DNA from: Dactylonectria macrodidyma
Lineage: Eukaryota; Ascomycota; Sordariomycetes; Hypocreales; Nectriaceae
Reading direction: 5' to 3'
Assembly: GCA_020744425.1 (NCBI GenBank)
Contig: JAGMUV010000004.1
Coordinates: 806,001-870,000 of the forward strand
Length of the DNA stretch: 64,000 nucleotides
This document shows, piece by piece, positions 23,817 through 36,413 of the stretch. The notes under the pieces were generated by a model. That model was given only the letters and a program-made list of their open reading frames with translations. It did no database searches and was not told the origin of the DNA. Position numbers and translations under genes: made by a program. Position 1 is the first letter of the stretch. Every line of letters begins with the position of its first letter.

Positions 23817-26287
23817 ATGCAGCGTGTTTCTGGCTTCCTCCCCTCATGGGACAAGAGGACTTCAGGCACACGCAATGGTTTGTTTGGTTGGTCTTCCAAC
23901 CGACTAAGCAGTGGTCCTTCCTCTTCTTCGTCAACCAACGCGCTGACCAAGATCAATACCGCTGCCGCAAATGCCAATTCCCGGGTCAATGTCAGCGGGC
24001 GCATACACCGTGAAGCATTTTGGCCGGCGACGCTTGACGGAGAATGCGACAAGGCCGCCCGCATACTAAAGTCCTTTTCTAGTAAGTCTTTGTTTGTCTA
24101 CCGCCGTAGTTGTTGCTGACGCCGTCTCCAGCCGATGGATACCTTGCCCCAATGGACGACATTGACGACCTACCTCCCCAAGAAGAGCCCCAAACACCAA
24201 TTCACACGACGAAAAAAATTCCCCGGCGCATTATCCAGAATGCCGCTGGAATCGCAATCTTTACTTGTATGCGCAGCGGTCTGTGGATGACAGGCTCAGG
24301 CGGTTCTGGCATTCTAATCGCCCGAAAATCCGACGGTACTTGGTCACCACCATCTGGTATCATGCTACACACACCCACCCTCAGTTTCATCATTGGCGTC
24401 GACATTTACGACTGTGTCCTCGTAGTCAACAATCTCGCTGCTCTTGAGTCGATCACCAAGCCGCGAGTAACACTCGGAGAGGATGTCGGCTTGACCAGCG
24501 GCCCTTTGGTTTCGCTCGATTCGGACGAGTCGCACATCCGTTGGAAAGATCTGGGCAATACTGTTCTCACCTATATGAAGGCGCGCGGCCAATCTCAGTC
24601 TGTGAATTTGAACGGCTGTATCCTGGCTGAACGAGGCAACGAAAATGAACGCTTCTACTCCAGCACCGTGTCGCAAATGGATATCCTAGCTGGAAATGTG
24701 TCACGACATGTCGAGGAGACCAGGCCCCTATTCGAGGTGATTAAGATGGCCGAGGGAAGGACCGACTACGACTCTGCCGTCATCGACAAGATTGCTATCG
24801 AGCCTGCACCAGGTGATGCTATGATTGCGACTCCAAAATCTTCAACGCCTGTCTCACCCCGCAACGCGTTTGGCATTCCCAACCTCGATGATCCAGATCC
24901 ATACGGAGTATTGGCTCTTGAGATGGCTGGCCTAGAAATTAGAGAGGCTGGATCTCGGTTACGGCCGACCAGTAGCCAATTCGATTTCAACCCCGTCCCA
25001 ACCAGCCCAGCTTTCTCCAAGTTCAACAGACAGAGTATGGATACCTATGCAACTAAGAGTAACCGCGGGAGCTTCATGTCGGCACGGACGGTCAAGAGCC
25101 AGATGACAGACGCGGGGACACAAACCGACGTCGGGACCACTCCCGAGACATCGCCAAGTCCCGGCCGAAGCGAGGACGGCTACGGCCGATCCTCCCCGAC
25201 ACAAATTCCCGAGGTGACAGAAGAGGAGGAGGAAGTGGATTACACAAAGGTCGACATGACGCCGCTGAGGAACATTAGTGGACCTCATACCCCCGTCAGT
25301 GCAACCAGTGAGGGCAGCACTGCGGTGGAACGTGACTCTCTGAAACATGATTGGAAGAACGACACCACAAGGCATGGTACTCTGAAGGTTGATCAGGCTT
25401 CGTCCCCCGATGAGACTGATAAGGCTTCGAGCCACTACGATAATGACGACAACGATAAGACGAGTCGTGACCTGGAGAACGACGAGGATCTAGAAGACTC
25501 TGAGGATGACGAAGAGGAACCTGTGGTGTTCGAGGTGGCTGCTGTGCAACCAGCAAGGACACAGGCTGTTGCCTCACGAGTAGTTCAGGTCAAGGGCAAT
25601 ATGGTGACAATCCCCAAGAGGATCCCTCCTCCATTGCCTATGAGGAGCCCTGCGAGGACGTCCCGATCGAGTAAGACGGAAATCGGCGATGTCAGTCACC
25701 TGAAGAGCCCACTTCGACAGGAGTTCGGTGATGCCGAGATCAAGTCGGATGACGAATGTCAGCCCAGGGCCCAGTCTTCACCTTTTCTCAAGCCTATCGA
25801 GGTGAAGGTTGTGTCTGCCAAGGTTGAGAAGACGAAGCCTGAGTCGGTTGATCTTGATGATGACAAGTCAGACTCCGACAACGAATTCTTTCTGGCTGCA
25901 GAGAAGCCCAAGACCGATGACATCAAGCCCGTTGAAGGCACCAACAGCGATGACACCAGGGTTGAGACAGGCGTCGCTGAAACGAAGGGCACCAAAGACT
26001 TACAACAGTCTTTGAACGTACCCCAGCTTGAGCACTCCGACAGCTCGGACTCGCTCTCAAAGAAACGCTCGTCGTCCATTTATGCGGGGGCCAATGAGGA
26101 CCAATGGAGTATAGACGGATCCTCGCTGACGACTCCCACTTCGGACCGACCTTTTTCAGTCATTGATGACGTTACCGAAGACGAGACTCCCCGAAGACCC
26201 GCCCAGGCCGCAGAGCGAACCGAGATGCACGAAATAGAAAAAATGGGATCAAAAGAAGCAACTCCCAGCACAATCACGGTTTCCTGA
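23817..26287 (+). CDS. SYLF (DUF500/Ysc84-like) domain protein, 806 residues
   Basis: SYLF domains bind phosphoinositides and, in Ysc84/Lsb3/SH3YL1, link membranes to actin at endocytic sites; this protein has no SH3 domain. Two exons, 23817-24081 and 24132-26287, joined by a 50-bp GT-AG intron. After a short Ser-rich N-terminus (MQRVSGFLPSWDKR), the SYLF domain runs from residue about 70 to 260: FWPATLDGECDKAARIL, then TTKKIPRRIIQNAAGIAIFT, SGSGILIARKSDGTWSPPS-type core with GSGGSGILIARK, and DIYDCVLVVNN. The remaining 540 residues are acidic, Ser/Asp/Glu-rich and probably disordered, with a poly-acid stretch (DNDDNDKTSRDLENDEDLED) and Pro-rich PPPLPMRSP that could bind SH3 domains. The chosen start is the first ATG in a frame open 220 codons upstream, so the N-terminus may be longer. 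Confidence 0.88.
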
Positions 26288-27030
26288 GGGAAACTGTGCA
26301 AAACGAAATGACGACTTTTTATTTAATAGGGCATGGCGCTAGACTCACCCGGCGATATTTTCTAAAAGACGCCGTGGATCTCAAGAGAGAGTTGTTTTCA
26401 CATTCATGTCGATACTTTGACGGCGTATGGACGGGTTCTTAGGCGTTGCTCGGGAACATTTTTTACATCTGCATACTCGGGCAGCACAAGAGCTGATATT
26501 GGCTCGGGAGCATTTGATGCGATTGATGGCACACAGTTATTGATTTACGCAATGTGATGGGATGGGGCAAAACCACGATCGTGGATGACGGGGTCCGCTC
26601 TCTGTAGCGGTTGATCTGTATAATGAGTTCTTTGTTGTCGCCAGTCTGATGCTCGTGAACAGAAGCTTCCGGCGGCGTACTACCGCTTAATGCCGTTGAA
26701 TACAAGGTGGACTTGATCCATCCTAAACATGTCCGACTTACCATCCTTGAGTTCTTATTATCATGCCATCTCATTGCATCCCCATAATTTGAGCTTTACG
26801 TATATTCAGTCATCCCAGCAAACATCGTTGCTCGGATCGACGTGGAACATGTGTAGTATTCCCCCTCGTCACCGGGATGTGGCCCACTATCATAGAATCG
26901 CTGAGACCGCATTGGGGTTAGAGTATCAGGCCATCTACCAGTTATGAGTATACGAGATATGAGATTCTTTTAGTATCCAACATGATAGAAACTTGGTGAT
27001 ATTGGTAGTATTATATCTTCGTGGAAAAGC
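26288..27030. other. Convergent 3' region
   Basis: About 0.74 kb between the SYLF stop (plus) and the DUF2293 stop (minus). It contains the two 3' UTRs; no coding signal seen. Confidence 0.6.
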
Positions 27031-27957
27031 TCACTCGCTGTGCCAATCTGAATCTGGGTCATTCTCACTATCACCCACCAAGAAATCATCCAGAAATACT
27101 CCTAGCCGATCATCGTCTAAGGCACTCTCACTAGAACTATGCGAACCACCTTCCTCATCCAAGAAAACATTCAAGACTTCCAGATCCCTGCCGTCGGTAT
27201 TGTGCAAGCGGCCCGACCTCCGAGTAGGCTTTCTTTGACGCCTTCGAGACGGAGGATGTGGTTGATTGTGCCTTTGTTTAGCTGACATATCTGGTCGCGG
27301 TGATGCTGGAGCGGCGTCCTTTTCCAAAAGCGCTTCTTTCGCTTCTTTCGTCTGTTGTATGGCGTGGGCCTTCCTAACTTCGGTCTTCCGCCGTCTCCTC
27401 GACCCGTTTGTCGCCCTCGCACCCCTCCACTGGCTCAGAACTCGCAGCGCCTCGCCTTTAATCTTTTCCCGGGCGTCATTCTTACTCATAGGTCCTCTGA
27501 CAAGCTTGTCATATTGTGTATGGCAATGCCGCACGTGGGCTGCGACGGCTAATTGCGCTCTGTCTTGGACTGGCAAGGTACTGGTGCGACCGACACGTCC
27601 ACTCCGCTTTTGCAGCGCCCTCTTGATGACTTTTTGTAGGGAGTCTTCTGGAATTTCCGGGAATATTCTTCGTATGGCCGTCTCAAATTCCTTCTCGTTT
27701 GCGTCATCGCGTCTTTTGACGTCGCTCTGCCGCTTGTTCTTGGTGGAGCGGTCAGCATCGTGGACCTCCTTAAGGATCCATATCGGTGCCCGAAGACCCA
27801 GAGGCTTGCCCTTTTCCGTGACGACGTAGAGCGTCTTTTTGGCATCGTGTGTCTTTCGACGGGTCTTTGCTGTCAGGAAGACATTGCCCTTCTTAAGGAA
27901 TCCATACCCTTTAGGCATGGGCGTTGCGGGAGAGACAATTGGCTCCTTGGGTGCCAT
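27031..27957 (-). CDS. DUF2293 domain protein, 308 residues
   Basis: Single-exon gene. The DUF2293 core spans residues about 85-165: ETAIRRIFPEIPEDSLQKVI, then KRALQKRSGRVGRT, and QLAVAAHVRHCHTQYDKLV. The domain is common in filamentous ascomycetes and its role is not established. The protein is very basic overall: Lys/Arg clusters occur at residues 28-45 and 180-250, consistent with nucleic-acid binding or a nuclear location, but that is inference. The C-terminal 50 residues switch to acidic (LEVLNVFLDEEGG, DSENDPDSDWHSE). It starts at the first ATG (MAPKEPIVSPATPMPK). The divergent neighbour is Arp9, with about 1.1 kb between the ATGs. Confidence 0.88.
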   Translation of the reverse strand: MAPKEPIVSPATPMPKGYGFLKKGNVFLTAKTRRKTHDAKKTLYVVTEKGKPLGLRAPIWILKEVHDADRSTKNKRQSDVKRRDDANEKEFETAIRRIFPEIPEDSLQKVIKRALQKRSGRVGRTSTLPVQDRAQLAVAAHVRHCHTQYDKLVRGPMSKNDAREKIKGEALRVLSQWRGARATNGSRRRRKTEVRKAHAIQQTKEAKEALLEKDAAPASPRPDMSAKQRHNQPHPPSRRRQRKPTRRSGRLHNTDGRDLEVLNVFLDEEGGSHSSSESALDDDRLGVFLDDFLVGDSENDPDSDWHSE

Positions 27958-29046
27958 AGTTTTTGCCGTGAAAGGGGAACTTCTGATTCTGGAAGGGCTA
28001 ATGGGATTTACGTCATATTTGTAAACCGGAAACAGTAAGTTATGTGTTATTTTCAGGTTTTTGTACTCTTTTGAGATGGCAGAGTCGGAATGTTTGAAGG
28101 ATCAAGTCAGGTTGGCAATGACATGATGAACAGGTGTTTGCGAAACAATGTAGGGTGGAAGCTCGAGCCCCACCATTGGACGAGGCGAAGGGGGCGTTTG
28201 AGTAACTGCGTGTTGGGCGTTTACTGGACAGTTTTGGGAATAGATAAGTAAAAGGTGATTGGATGCGCATGTCCAGGTGGCTGGATATTTCAAAGATTTC
28301 TGGTATCGGCTGCTTTTGGAGCTTGGAAGGCTTAGTCTGCCTTTTTGATCACTGAGGCAGCGAAGTAGAGGTGGACATAGCCTAGATAGCCTGCTGTAGT
28401 GATGCCTTGACTTGACTACGTATCAACTCGTGAGTCGAACTTTGGAGCTTTCACTTAGACGCCATGGAGCTGAGTGTATACGATCAGTTAGTTGCAGAGG
28501 TTAACCATGCAGCGAGCACGATTCAGTGCCGGCTTCAAGGGAGGGATGCCTGAGCAGTGTCAGCCAGCTGCCAGCTGCCAGCGTGATTTCCGTCCCCCGC
28601 CCAGCTGCCTTGGTTCTCAGTTTCGACCTCGACAAGAATGTTTCTTGATTGCAATTCATCTGATCCATCTAGACACCATTTTTTGCTTTCCTTTACTCCC
28701 CAACAACACCCTGGCCCAATAGTCGACGACTTGGCTACTGACCATGATCGTTCAGAGGCATGAAGTGGCTCACGTGACACAGACATGGCCCACGCAAGCC
28801 ACAAGAAGCCCAGCTGCCACACCAACAGCCACAGCACAGGCTTCGCGGACACCAGAATCGCGACGAGGCAGGCGCGCAGCAGCAGTCGCAGGAGCAACAC
28901 CACCAGGACCACCAAGGCCAGCAAGACCTGCAACCCCAGCAACTCCGGCAACACCAACGCCTCCTCTTGACAACCGCCGAATCCGCACCGCCACACCAAA
29001 ATCGCGTACGCCAAAGAAACGGTCGACGAGAAGACAGCTCTTTACC
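27958..29046. promoter_or_regulatory. Divergent intergenic region, DUF2293 / Arp9
   Basis: About 1.1 kb between divergent ATGs, so it must hold both promoters. A short direct repeat of CAGCTGC/CAGCTGCCAG lies at 28563-28583. The stretch 28744-29046 is open in frame with Arp9 and rich in CAG/CCA codons in other frames. Confidence 0.5.
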
Positions 29047-31201
29047 ATGTCGAGCACCACGGGCAAATTCCGCGAGGAGCAGGTGCTCATCGTCTGCCCC
29101 GGCAGCTCCATGACCATGGCCCAGCTGGGATGCAGCGAGCTGACGCTTCCCACACGTCGCATGCACACGAGGATGTTCAGGGACGGCGAGCAATGGGCGC
29201 CCTTCCACCGGACGAAGCGAACGAAGCTGGTGAACGGCCAGGAGGAGGAGGAGTGGGTGGAAGATGTGGATGAGGACGAGGGCGCCGTGTACCCAATTCA
29301 AGGTATGATCCTGTTGGCCATGACGGCGATTGCGACAAACGGCAATGCGACTCGAGACTTGGCCAGAGGTCCCCACTAATTGCGCATTGTAGCCGGTCGC
29401 ATTGTCAACATGGAGGCCTTCCTAGCCTTCCTCGACCACGTCCACGGCCTGTTGACGACCACATATCACAACACCCCCATCATGCTCATGGCCTCGCCTC
29501 AATGGACGCGCCCCGACTGCGAGACAATTGCGCGATACGTCTTTGAGAACACCCGCACCCCTGCTCTGTGCATAATCCACAGCGGCATCGCTACTCAGTA
29601 TGGATTGAAGTGGCCCAACATGACAGTGGTGGACATTGGTTTCCAGAAGGTCGATGTGACAGCCATCCATGACGGACGTGTCGCGAACCACATGGAGGTC
29701 AGTTCCGCAAGCCAAACGGGCCAGAAAGGACGCATCAGCGGCGGAGAGGTCTTTACCCAGAACCTCGTCAAGCTACTGCAAGGAAAAGGATTCACCTATG
29801 ACATGGCCGAACAGCTGAAGAAGAGCTCTATTTGCGAGGTGCTCCCATACGTTGGCACGGCACCAAACTTGATGGAGCTACCTGCGGGCACCGCTTCTCA
29901 AGCGGGTGCCGCCTCCGCTTCTGACGCGCCCGTGATTGCGATTACCGATGCGCCCATGCTCATGGATGACGGTGACAACTCCAATGGCAACGCCGAAGAT
30001 GATGGTGTGTTGGATGTGGCCACCATTGTCACCACGGGTCAGACTAAAGAGTTTCTTGCCAAGAAGGAGAAGGAGAAGAACAAGCCAGGGAGGAAGGCCA
30101 AGGGCGATAAGGATGCCGATGCGGCCGCTAACAAGCCTGCCCGCTTACCAAACTCGAAGAGAACGCACAGCACTTTTTTCTTCGAGGAGGTCATTTTCGA
30201 GGATGTGCCTGTGCCTGCCAAAGAACCGGCAGGGAATGGCATCAATGGTGCCGCTGAGGGTGAGACGAAGGCCGCCGAGACCACCGCTCCTCTAGCAGGG
30301 GATGGTGTCACCCAGGAGGCTCCTAAGCCTGAGGGCGAGGTCGCGGTTACAGAGGCCAAAGAGAAGACAGAAGTCGCACCCGCGGCTACAAGCACCACCG
30401 AGACCACCGAGAGGAGGCCCAAGCGAGTCCGTCGAGACATCGAGGTCGGCCTGGAGCGGTTCAAGTTTGCGGAACGTGTCGAGATTGATCGCATCGTCAA
30501 CGCCATCTACCGCACCATCCAGGGCATCGACGACATGTACATGCGCCCGGCGTGCTGGGAAAACCTCGTCTTCGTTGGCAACGGGTCACGTCTGCGTGGC
30601 CTCAAGGAGAACATTCTTCAGACTCTCAACGCTCGTCACCTCATTTCACCCTCAACGGCTACCATGTTCACCTCGGAGCTGCCCTCCAATATGGCCACTC
30701 CTACCGGTACCGGTGCGCAGACGCCTACGGGATCCTTCACTGGCGCGCCGCATCAACTGTCCTCGAGCGGCGTCAACCCGCTCTTGCAAGCCGCGACCAC
30801 TGCCAGTGCGGCTGCTGGCGGCGCTAATAACACCGTCGCAACCCCTCAAGCCGGCTCTGAGGCCGGTGGCCCCGCTGCTGTTGGCCATCACTTTCACAGC
30901 CAGACGCCTACCAGCATCAAATTGGCCGCCCTGCCGACGTACCTGGCTGAGTGGACTAAGAACGGCTACGAGGAATCCATGTTCCTCGGCGCGCAGGTTG
31001 CAGCTCGGATTGCATTCTGCCTGCACTCCAATATGGACGCGCAGGCCATCGATGCGCAGAGACTCATGAGCCTGAGCAGAGTTGATTATAAGTGAGTTCC
31101 TCCTTCTTTTAGCCGCCCCTTGCTATAGAACGCCTAATTAATGACGCATAAACAGCGAGCTGGGGCCCAAGGGTATCCGCACCCACTCGATGCTCGGATG
31201 A
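29047..31201 (+). CDS. arp9: Actin-related protein Arp9 (chromatin remodelling)
   Basis: Arp9 is an actin-fold subunit of fungal SWI/SNF- and RSC-type chromatin remodellers in the nucleus. Three exons, 29047-29302, 29393-31091 and 31156-31201, joined by 90- and 64-bp GT-AG introns, give 666 residues. The N-terminus FREEQVLIVCPGSSMTMAQL and the first join, EGAVYPIQ to AGRIVNMEAFLAF, match fungal Arp9. The actin-like phosphate region follows (NMTVVDIGFQKVDVTAI), then SGGEVFTQNLVKLLQGKG. Residues about 280-430 form a Lys/Glu/Ala-rich insert, then LERFKFAERVEIDRIVNAIY and ENLVFVGNGSRLRGLKENIL resume the fold. The last exon supplies NELGPKGIRTHSMLG. A second in-frame ATG upstream at 28744 would add 101 residues. 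Arp9 is favoured over Arp8 by these motifs. Confidence 0.87.
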
Positions 31202-31778
31202 GCGATTCTTTCTTTTTGGTTTTGGTTATGTGTTACTTTCTCTGCTTGAGACGAGGACTCGGAGTTTTCGGGCCAACGAAATGGAATGGAGACGCTCAAA
31301 AGGAAGACTCGAAGATGCTCGGTGCTAAGGGGGCGAGTACAAATCCCGAGGTCCGGGTGGACATACGAAGCTGCACATCGTGGGAGTGAGAGCTCGGCTT
31401 GCTTCAAGATACTTGCGCGGGAGAAAAGAGAGAGGGGGGAACAGGCAGGCGAATGTAATAGTATAGAAGTTACGGCTGCCTTGTGTATGATATCCCATCA
31501 ATCTTGGAATGATAGGGCCAATGCCCTGTCTCTTGCACCGTCACTCGAAATGGCACGTAGGAAGGGAGCTGGAAAACAGAAAGCGGTTGTTAATTATTCA
31601 GATGGCTAATATCGTTCAACAAGTAGATGCAACATCGCTCGCGACCTTTGTTTTCTCGAATCATTAACGCCAAGCTGGTCATGCCTCAAACAGCCTACGG
31701 GCAACCCTATTGATGGAGTCGTAATGACTAAGTGAAAAGAGTTCCTGCCATCCGCGCCCTGGTGAATTACAATAGCTC
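31202..31778. other. Convergent 3' region, Arp9 / MATE
   Basis: About 0.58 kb between the Arp9 stop and the MATE stop. No coding signal seen. Confidence 0.6.
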
Positions 31779-33904
31779 TTAAGCTGTGGCGTTTCTGACT
31801 GCCGCCTCTGCGGCAGCTTTATGCCAGTTGGCCTTAACAAGGTAAATGTACTCGATCAGGGAAACACTATTGAACGTCAGCATTCTGATTTTGCATGTAT
31901 GTATAATGATCACATTAGTGCAACTTACGCAATTGTCCCAAAGGTGACGCCGACCCATAGGCCCTTGAGGCGCCAGTCGAATCCAAACGCTAGAACGAGT
32001 GAGCATGGGAGCGAAATGGCGTAGTAGGCGAAGAGGTTGGCGGGCCCGCCCATGGCTTGCTTGCCAATTCCACGGAGGATGCCGCCGGCACCAGCAGCCA
32101 AGCCGTCAAAGACTTGCATGACAGCGACGATTGGGATGACAGTGGCAACGAGATCGATGACTTCGGGGTCCTTGGTGAAGAGCAGCGGGATGTAATAGCG
32201 CAGGCCGCCGTATAGGGCGAGGTTGAACATGCCAATGATGCAAGCTGCAACGAAGGCCTAGAATGTAAGGTTAGATCTGACCAGTCTTATCGAGTTATGC
32301 CGCGGGAGTGAGAAACATACTACTACACCAGTGGTCTTGGCAGCATCGACAAGGCCGGCTCCGATGAGATTGGCAATTCGAGTGGAGGCAGCAATGGACA
32401 TGGGGAAAGGAATCTGGTACGAGATGGTCGTAACCGTGGCAAGCACGCTCTGAGCGGCGAGGTATTCGGCGCCGAAACGGCTGGACATGAGCGTCATAAT
32501 CTCAAATGCCAACCACTCGGCCTCAACCATGATCATGCCCGGCAGAGCTAAGCGGATCATATCCCACCAGTTAGACAGGGCACGTCGGCTGAATCCTCCC
32601 CAACATTGTCGGCCATCGACAAAGCGGACGTACAGGAAGAGGAAGAAAGGGAGGAGGTTCTCAGTCACGGCCACGGCCACAGGAGCGCCCACAAAGCCCC
32701 AACCGAGGTGCCAGACGAGGAACCAACTCAGAAAGACGTTGAAGGGAGCGACAATCACGAGGACCCAGGTTGTGGCGCGGAAGAGGCCCTGAGCCTGGGT
32801 GAAGCGCTTGCCACCCTCAAATAGGATAAAGCCGGGGATGCTGAAGATCATGACACGGAGATATAGGCCAGCGAGACGGGCAGATTCGGGCTCAGGCACG
32901 ATGTGATACAGTATGTTCTCAGCATAGTACCAGAGAACGGCGACGGGGACACTGAGGCAAAAGAGGAAGCATGTCATCCGCTGGAACTGCAGTCCTACGA
33001 GGTGTTTATGACCGGAGCCATAAGCCTGCGCGCAGAGTGTGTCAAGGCTGGTGGCAAGACCTTGGAAGGGGGCCAGGCAGGTGATGGCAGCCGACATGTT
33101 GGCCACTACATGTTGTCAGTTTAGACACACGGCATTGCCTCACGTACACATATCTATGATGAAGAGAGCGTTGCGGGGATGGGGTTTTCACTCACAAGAA
33201 ACAGCGCCGAGTTCAATCTTGCCGATACGGCCGACGGCGAAGATACTAGTGACATTGATGGAGTACTGGAGGAGAAACGTGATGATAAGAGGTGTCGAAT
33301 AGGATATGATGGTCTTCGTCTCACGCTGCCAAGTTGTGCGGATTCGTTTATCAGCAACGGCCTGCCCCCAGGTTTCATCCAATCCATCGTCGGATGAACT
33401 GGTCGAGGCATCACTGCTAGAGCCTAAAAGAGGGGATGTCTCACTTGGTGGCTGGACGACGATTGCAGGCCGCTCCTCGTCCTGAGGTTGAGGGAGTTTG
33501 GTACTGAACAAGCGGCGATAGACTCGGGAAAAGACGGTATCTTTGCGATGAGGGTGCTTGGGGGGCAAGACGTGGTTATCTCGGAGCAAGCTGCGCTCCG
33601 CCTGGCGCGATTGCTTCCTCTCAAGCGGAGTCATGGCTGGCTCATCGAAGGTCTGGGGATTGAGAACGGGGCGGGACCCGCCGTATGCGACACCACTTGC
33701 TCGACGATACATTGTAGGGCCAATGTCAAACTCAGACTCTGAGAGGTCATCGCCGGCCGTGTCTATGGCCTCATCATCTGAACACTCGGCAATATCTCTG
33801 GCTAGGAACTGTTCGGCGAGGGGGGACCCGCTCCGCCAGGACGAACCCAGCACAGAGCGATTGCCGTGAGGAGATGACGAGATGATTGCTTGAGGCTTCA
33901 CCAT
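31779..33904 (-). CDS. MATE-family efflux transporter, 636 residues
   Basis: Multidrug and toxic-compound extrusion transporter, exchanging substrates for H+ or Na+ across a membrane; substrate unknown and probably vacuolar or plasma membrane. Four exons, 33904-33196, 33105-32321, 32257-31929 and 31866-31779, all with GT-AG introns (90, 63 and 62 bp), join in frame. The first 190 or so residues are a long polar Ser/Asp-rich cytosolic tail, longer than in bacterial MATE proteins but usual in fungi. The MATE signature region follows: FLLQYSINVTSIFAVGRIG, then SAAITCLAPFQGLATSLDTL with CAQAYGSG, and later VEAEWLAFEIMTLMSSRFG. About 12 hydrophobic helices are visible. The acceptor choice in exon 2 gives AVSLANMSAAI, as in homologues. 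Confidence 0.93.
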
Positions 33905-34700
33905 CGTGTCGGAAGGCTGAATTCGCGGATCCAGAGAATATGTTAGGTTTGCTAGATGCGTGTTCTGTAGACGCAGGGTCTGGCAAAACTTTGAAGACGC
34001 AGACTTGGTGGCTGGGAGGCGCCTCTAACTTAAAGCACAAAATCTCTCTTGGTCAGGCGACTGGGGCATGGCAGTGGAGTCGGGAAGAGTTGCAAAAGCA
34101 GACCAACAAGCTGTCTCAATTGACTGATAAGCTGGATGAAGGATGTTTTCAACAGTCGTGACGATATCTATCGGCCGAGGCATGAGAACGACCAGGACAT
34201 GGTGCTCTTTATTATGGCACGCCCGTTCGCCTCCGGCCGGGGGGCGAAGGACTAACCAAGCCAAAAGCGCGCCCTTGAGAGAAGTCTGTAGGTGGAGTTG
34301 TCGCCACCTTCGGCCCGGCGATTGAGTCACCCCTCCACTGGTTCGTCAAGAAAGGTTGACCCGCACGATAGCATGCAAGGCAAGCGTTCGTCTTAGCCGT
34401 AATAGTTAGCCAAGCTGCTAGCTCAATCATCGCCTGCCGCCAACCACATAATTGATTGGTGTAAGTGCGGGTGGACCGCGACGAATGCATGCGGGGGTGG
34501 ACCGCTTGCGACAAGTTTTGAAGTTGTCCTTGCAATTGATGCCGGTAGTTGTCGCAACTAAGGTAGGTGGTAGATAGAAACTGCGGCTCTTCAACGAATC
34601 AATCTCCGATGATGCTATTGGATATTCGTCAATCTTCAATCGCCAATCGTCAATGCTCGCCCGCACAGATCTTGATCTTGGCGATTGCTGTCGTGCTCTT
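33905..34700. other. Intergenic, MATE promoter and Tdp1 3' region
   Basis: About 0.8 kb between two minus-strand genes. It should contain the MATE promoter and the Tdp1 3' UTR. No coding signal seen. Confidence 0.6.
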
Positions 34701-36413
34701 CTAATCCACCCATGTTCGGCCTGTCCAATCCGGCTCGTTGTGGTCCAGCGTCGCAACCCATGGCACCTCGTTGCTGCCATACTTCTGCAACGGCATGCTG
34801 TAGGGGATTCGTACGCCAATAACAGGCCTCGAATCCTCTTGATTCTGTGGTGTGACATTCGGTACATCCGTCTGGAACGTCGCGACCATTTTGGCGTTTT
34901 TCTCAAGCAGCTCTGGCCAGACCATAACTCCTATCTCCCAAGAAGCGATTCGAAACTCTCCAGTGGCGCGAGCAGCCTCCCCCCACGCCTGCTTGGACAG
35001 GTTGGCAGACGTAAGCAACGCCCAATCGGTCGAATCTTTGCTATACCTGATATAAGTCTTAACATGGGGCGCTGCGCGTTGGCGCCCGCCATCTTGAATC
35101 GTACCACTAGCCAAATCTGAGGTGTAAGCACTCGGGCAACCTTTACTCTTTGAATGCATAGCTTACTTTTGCCATCCGGAGAGTCATTCGCCCAATGATA
35201 GAAGATAGGTCGAAGATATTCGAGCTGTTTCGCCTGTTGAGAAGATTGGATCTTTGTGTGAATCGACGCCCCAGACGCATATCCGTCTAGTGACCTTCGT
35301 ATTTCATCTGCCGTTGGAAAAACGACTTTGAACTTTGGCTTGGAAAGTCCCTGACCTTTGCTTTGAGATAGCGACCCAAACAGCGTCTGCTGTAGCCAAT
35401 CGTCTTTTGCCCCAAGCGTCGCAATTGACGATACCTGGACTACAATCTCTGCCTCATTCGGGGATTGGCAGGGGACACAACGCAAACAGTTTCTCAAAGC
35501 AGACCAGCCCCATGCTGTCTGGGTGGCGTCATGCAGCCCATGGGTTCCAGGCACGCTAGCTATTAAAGATGCTCTGATGCTGGTGAAATCGAAGCCATCG
35601 AGTTTATCGGCCAGAGGTTTACATGTAACTTTTCGTCGGTCGTAGGACCTCAAGTAGTTTAACAAATCTGATTTGAAGCGCTCCCCGCTCCCAATAGCCT
35701 GCTGGTCTATTGGGGAAGCCAAGTTGTCCGATTTTGAGAGCTTCGGGAGCAATTGCGATTTCCAAACCGCGTTTGTCATGTTCGTCCAGTCTTTTGGTAT
35801 CATATTAGCTGTGTGAATGATAACTTGCGCGGTGTCATCGTGGCGAAAGAGGATCATCATCTTTGAATGGTGGGTACCAAACATTTCTGGCATTGGGGCA
35901 ATGTGAAGATGAACATTGTCAAACTCGGCAGCGGCTTGCTAAAATAGGTCAGTTAGGGCAGTGTATTCTCTGGACTATGGGTGAAATTAATGGCCTTTGA
36001 AAACGCCACGAGGACTTAGTTCCCTTACAGGATTTCTAAATTCAGTACCGGAACAACAGACCTACCTCCAAGGCAAGACGGTTCGAGTCTTCGTGTTTCC
36101 AAAAGCCGTGAACTATATGGACCTTGACGAGATGCTTGGTGTCGCTGTCGAAGGCGTTCATCAAGAAGGATATTTGATGCAGAAAGTTGAATTCCCAGCA
36201 TTCCGAAATCAAGGGATCCCCAAGGAGGTCTTTCAGAGTGAGTGCGTCTCGATTCTGGTCCTCGGAGAGATCCTGAACCCACGTTAACTGCCATGGCGAA
36301 CTGATGACGGGTACATTGCGGCGTTTCTTGTTGGGAGGGCTGATCGCGCGAGTGAGAGACACTGGTATAGGGGATTCCTCGTCTGGGAGCCGTCGTTTCT
36401 GAGGACGCTCCAT
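34701..36413 (-). CDS. tdp1: Tyrosyl-DNA phosphodiesterase 1
   Basis: Tdp1 hydrolyses the bond between a tyrosine of trapped topoisomerase I and the 3' DNA end, a nuclear repair step. Three exons, 36413-36066, 35938-35167 and 35116-34701, give 511 residues. The first HKN motif is FGTHHSKMMILF (H140, K142), followed by VIIHTANMIPKDW with its Asn; the second is RAAPHVKTYIRY (H391, K393) followed by LLTSANLSKQAWG. The N-terminal exon carries a basic, probably nuclear-localisation, stretch (PPNKKRR) and the conserved LKDLLGDPLISECWEFNFL. The second intron is 50 bp, read through as open frame in one direction; splicing it gives PDGK-NLASGTIQDGG, leading directly into the second motif. The exon 1 junction restores LEQAAAEFDNVHLHIAPMPE. 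Very secure. Confidence 0.93.
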
